Origin: Xanthobacteraceae bacterium | Lineage (GTDB): Bacteria; Pseudomonadota; Alphaproteobacteria; Rhizobiales; Xanthobacteraceae | Assembly (NCBI GenBank): GCA_030043175.1 | Contig: JASHYD010000815.1 | Location: 1 to 10,969 of the forward strand | Length of the DNA stretch: 10,969 bases | Direction of reading: 5' to 3' | Shown here: in pieces, positions 6,800 to 10,969 of the stretch | Layout: every line of letters starts with the position of its first letter | Position numbering within the stretch: the first letter of the stretch is position 1 | The notes under the pieces: model-generated | Told to the model about the DNA's origin: nothing | Databases searched by the model: none | What the model saw: the letters and a program-made list of their open reading frames with translations, nothing else | Position numbers and translations under genes: made by a program

Positions 6800-6820
6800 G
6801 ACACTATTCGCAATAGTGTC
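6800..6820. promoter_or_regulatory. Perfect 9+9 palindrome, candidate operator
   Basis: GACACTATT and AATAGTGTC are exact inverted copies around a CGC centre. The odd centre and 21-base span suit a dimeric regulator, or a short hairpin with a 3-base loop. There is no T-tract after it, so terminator function is unlikely. It stands 465 bases before the next gene start. I cannot assign it to a named regulator. Confidence 0.5.
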
Positions 6821-7002
6821 TGCCCCAGTTGCGCGCGATATAGTTCTCGCACGTGATCGCAATGCCGTACTCTTCATGCCGTGCAGCACATCCTCACTTG
6901 GCGGGCGATCGAGAATGGGCCGGGATTCGCCCGTGGCCCCGGACCCACTGATGTGCCTTGGCGAGCAGCGTTGCCCCCGTGCATTTTTGGCTAAAATAAA
7001 TA

Positions 7003-7099
7003 CAATCGTGTACCGATATCACAAAAAATAATACTTGATGATGCATTTTGTGCACATGATTATGTATTCAATGACTCCAACGGTGCAATCGTGATCCGA
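7003..7099. repeat. Diverged direct repeat flanking an AT-rich block
   Basis: CAATCGTGTACCGA (7003-7016) and CAATCGTGATCCGA (7086-7099) agree at 12 of 14 positions, 83 bases apart. Between them lies AT-rich DNA containing TGCATTTTGTGCA and several TTGAT/TATGTA-like elements. They could be paired activator sites or remnants of a small insertion. Confidence 0.35.
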
Positions 7100-7124
7100 C
7101 GCCCCTGCCGGCTGGCCGAGGAGT

Positions 7125-7130
7125 TATAAT
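7125..7130 (+). promoter_or_regulatory. Possible -10 element of the LysM gene
   Basis: TATAAT matches the sigma-70 -10 consensus exactly, in a setting where such a match is rare. No acceptable -35 is found 16-18 bases upstream (CCCCTG there), so an activator-dependent promoter or coincidence are both possible. If used, transcription would start near 7137 and leave a leader of about 150 bases. Confidence 0.3.
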
Positions 7131-7284
7131 CTCTGCCCAAATGTTAGGGCAGGTTGATTACTGTCCAGTTCTCGCGTATCGATACTGTGCAGAACACCTT
7201 GCTGACTGTTGCAGGAACGAAGCTGTTTGCGCGCGGCGCCGCACGCAACGGTGCGGTGATGCTCACACTATTATGGAGTGCATC

Positions 7285-10620
<3,336 letters not shown>

Positions 10621-10885
10621 CCCGCAATCGCGAAGTGCCGTGGTGTCGGGCGCCCTATTGGCGAATGCACAGCATGACTACCTGGCACCAATTTCTGACG
10701 CCTCTATCCGGTCCCGAACATGGGTTATTGCGAGGAGGCCCGGCGACCGAACAATTCGATGTGCTGTCGGCTCGTCGGTTCTGGGCTTGTTGGCGGCGGG
10801 CCGTCGTCCTCGCATCCACCGGTGAATTTCACAGGCCCCGTTGCTGACAAGAGTATCTTTCTGGCGACGATCAAAGCGAGCGACG
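10621..10885. other. Downstream region of the LysM gene, no confident gene
   Basis: A + frame containing ATG 10674 (MTTWHQFLTPLSGPEHGLL to a TGA at 10845-10847) is open but lacks a Shine-Dalgarno and a recognisable domain. Other frames are no better. I see no intrinsic terminator with a T-tract directly after the LysM gene stop. Confidence 0.35.
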
Positions 10886-10921
10886 GACCCCGGCCTTTAG
10901 GCTGCCTTTAGGCTGGGGGTC
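10886..10921 (-). terminator. Long imperfect hairpin after a - strand gene end
   Basis: GACCCC (10886-10891) pairs with GGGGTC (10916-10921), and GCCT (10893-10896) with AGGC (10910-10913), separated by a small asymmetric bulge. The loop holds AGGC/GCCT, which can form alternative pairings. The stem begins inside the TGA stop of the reading frame that enters from the right edge, which suits a terminator of that gene. No T-tract follows. It overlaps the tandem repeat. Confidence 0.35.
10894..10915. repeat. Perfect 11-bp tandem repeat
   Basis: CCTTTAGGCTG occurs twice head to tail (10894-10904 and 10905-10915). It forms the loop and one arm of the hairpin, and may be a recent duplication by slippage. 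Confidence 0.75.
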
Positions 10922-10969
10922 AGAGCGCACCGGCCGGAGGCCGCTGCTCCTCTATGTACTGGCGCAGAA
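10920..10969 (-). CDS. Possible C-terminal end of a gene continuing beyond the window
   Basis: On the - strand the sequence reads LRQYIEEQRPPAGAL and then TGA (10922-10920), with the frame open to the window edge. The helix-like LRQYIEEQR followed by a Pro/Gly tail looks like a protein terminus, and a hairpin follows at once. Only 16 codons are visible, so no family can be named; a transposase is one guess given the setting. Confidence 0.3.
   Translation of the reverse strand, partial: LRQYIEEQRPPAGAL

Larger units (their letters stand above)
6472..7284. other. Long gene-poor region upstream of the giant LysM gene
   Basis: No frame here is convincingly coding. The best candidate is 6497-6742, one + frame interrupted only by a TGA at 6596-6598 (MKIAGKPITTS... 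then LTNVAAGSLIGEAID...). It has no ribosome binding site and weak codon use. The region also holds a perfect dyad (6800-6820), an AT-rich block (about 6985-7075) unlike the surrounding DNA, a diverged direct repeat (7003-7016 and 7086-7099) and a TATAAT (7125-7130). I searched by eye for tts-box, PIP-box, nod-box, NifA and sigma-54 elements and found none. It most likely carries the control region of the downstream gene plus decayed sequence. Confidence 0.5.

Noticed and set aside
7141..7284. 48-codon upstream extension of the LysM protein
   Set aside because: The extension is cysteine-rich and unlike the rest, has no ribosome binding site, and lies just after a TATAAT. GGAG precedes ATG 7285.
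6860..7284. tts box or PIP box expected for a type III effector gene
   Set aside because: I looked for GTCAG-TT-TCG-AGC and TTCGC-N15-TTCGC patterns. The nearest, TTCGC at 6807 with TTGCG 18 bases later, has wrong spacing and sequence.

Overview
This window (about 11 kb) looks like an accessory or island-type region of an alphaproteobacterium. I would guess Bradyrhizobium or a close relative, from the roughly 60% GC composition, the secreted Rap1a-type protein, the GC-rich intergenic palindromes and the low gene density with decayed genes. That assignment comes from recognition, not from a marker gene: there is no rRNA, tRNA or housekeeping gene here.

Layout. 1-190 is probably the 3' end of a gene that starts before the window. 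191-683 holds nothing convincing. 684-2188 has two exported proteins on the + strand: an alpha/beta hydrolase with an unusual serine elbow, and a small cysteine-rich Rap1a/Tai-type immunity protein. Facing them, 2394-3044 on the - strand encodes a secreted protein or lipoprotein of unknown function, with an operator-like repeat cluster upstream. A pair of hairpins lies between the convergent genes. 3608-5478 on the - strand is a translationally coupled ABC-2 type export operon: a permease with an internally repeated motif, followed by its ATPase. A doubtful 56-residue reading frame follows. 5755-6471 on the + strand is a broken carotenoid biosynthesis (CruF/DUF422) gene carrying at least three frameshifts.

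6472-7284 is an 800-base stretch without a confident gene. It holds a perfect 9+9 palindrome, an AT-rich block and a diverged direct repeat. Downstream is the dominant gene of the window, 7285-10620 on the + strand. It encodes 1111 residues with an N-terminal polyproline run, one LysM domain, a long glutamine/alanine-rich helical body with an internal repeat of about 107 residues, and a C-terminal part with hydrophobic stretches. It has no Sec signal. I read it as a candidate secreted effector, translocator or toxin, but this is inference: I found no tts box, PIP box or secretion genes nearby. The window closes with a long imperfect hairpin containing an 11-bp tandem repeat and what may be the C-terminus of a - strand gene.

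No pathway joins these genes. The recurring theme is the cell envelope and export: two to three secreted proteins, an exporter, and a giant LysM protein, set among decayed genes. This is the usual texture of horizontally acquired or degrading DNA.
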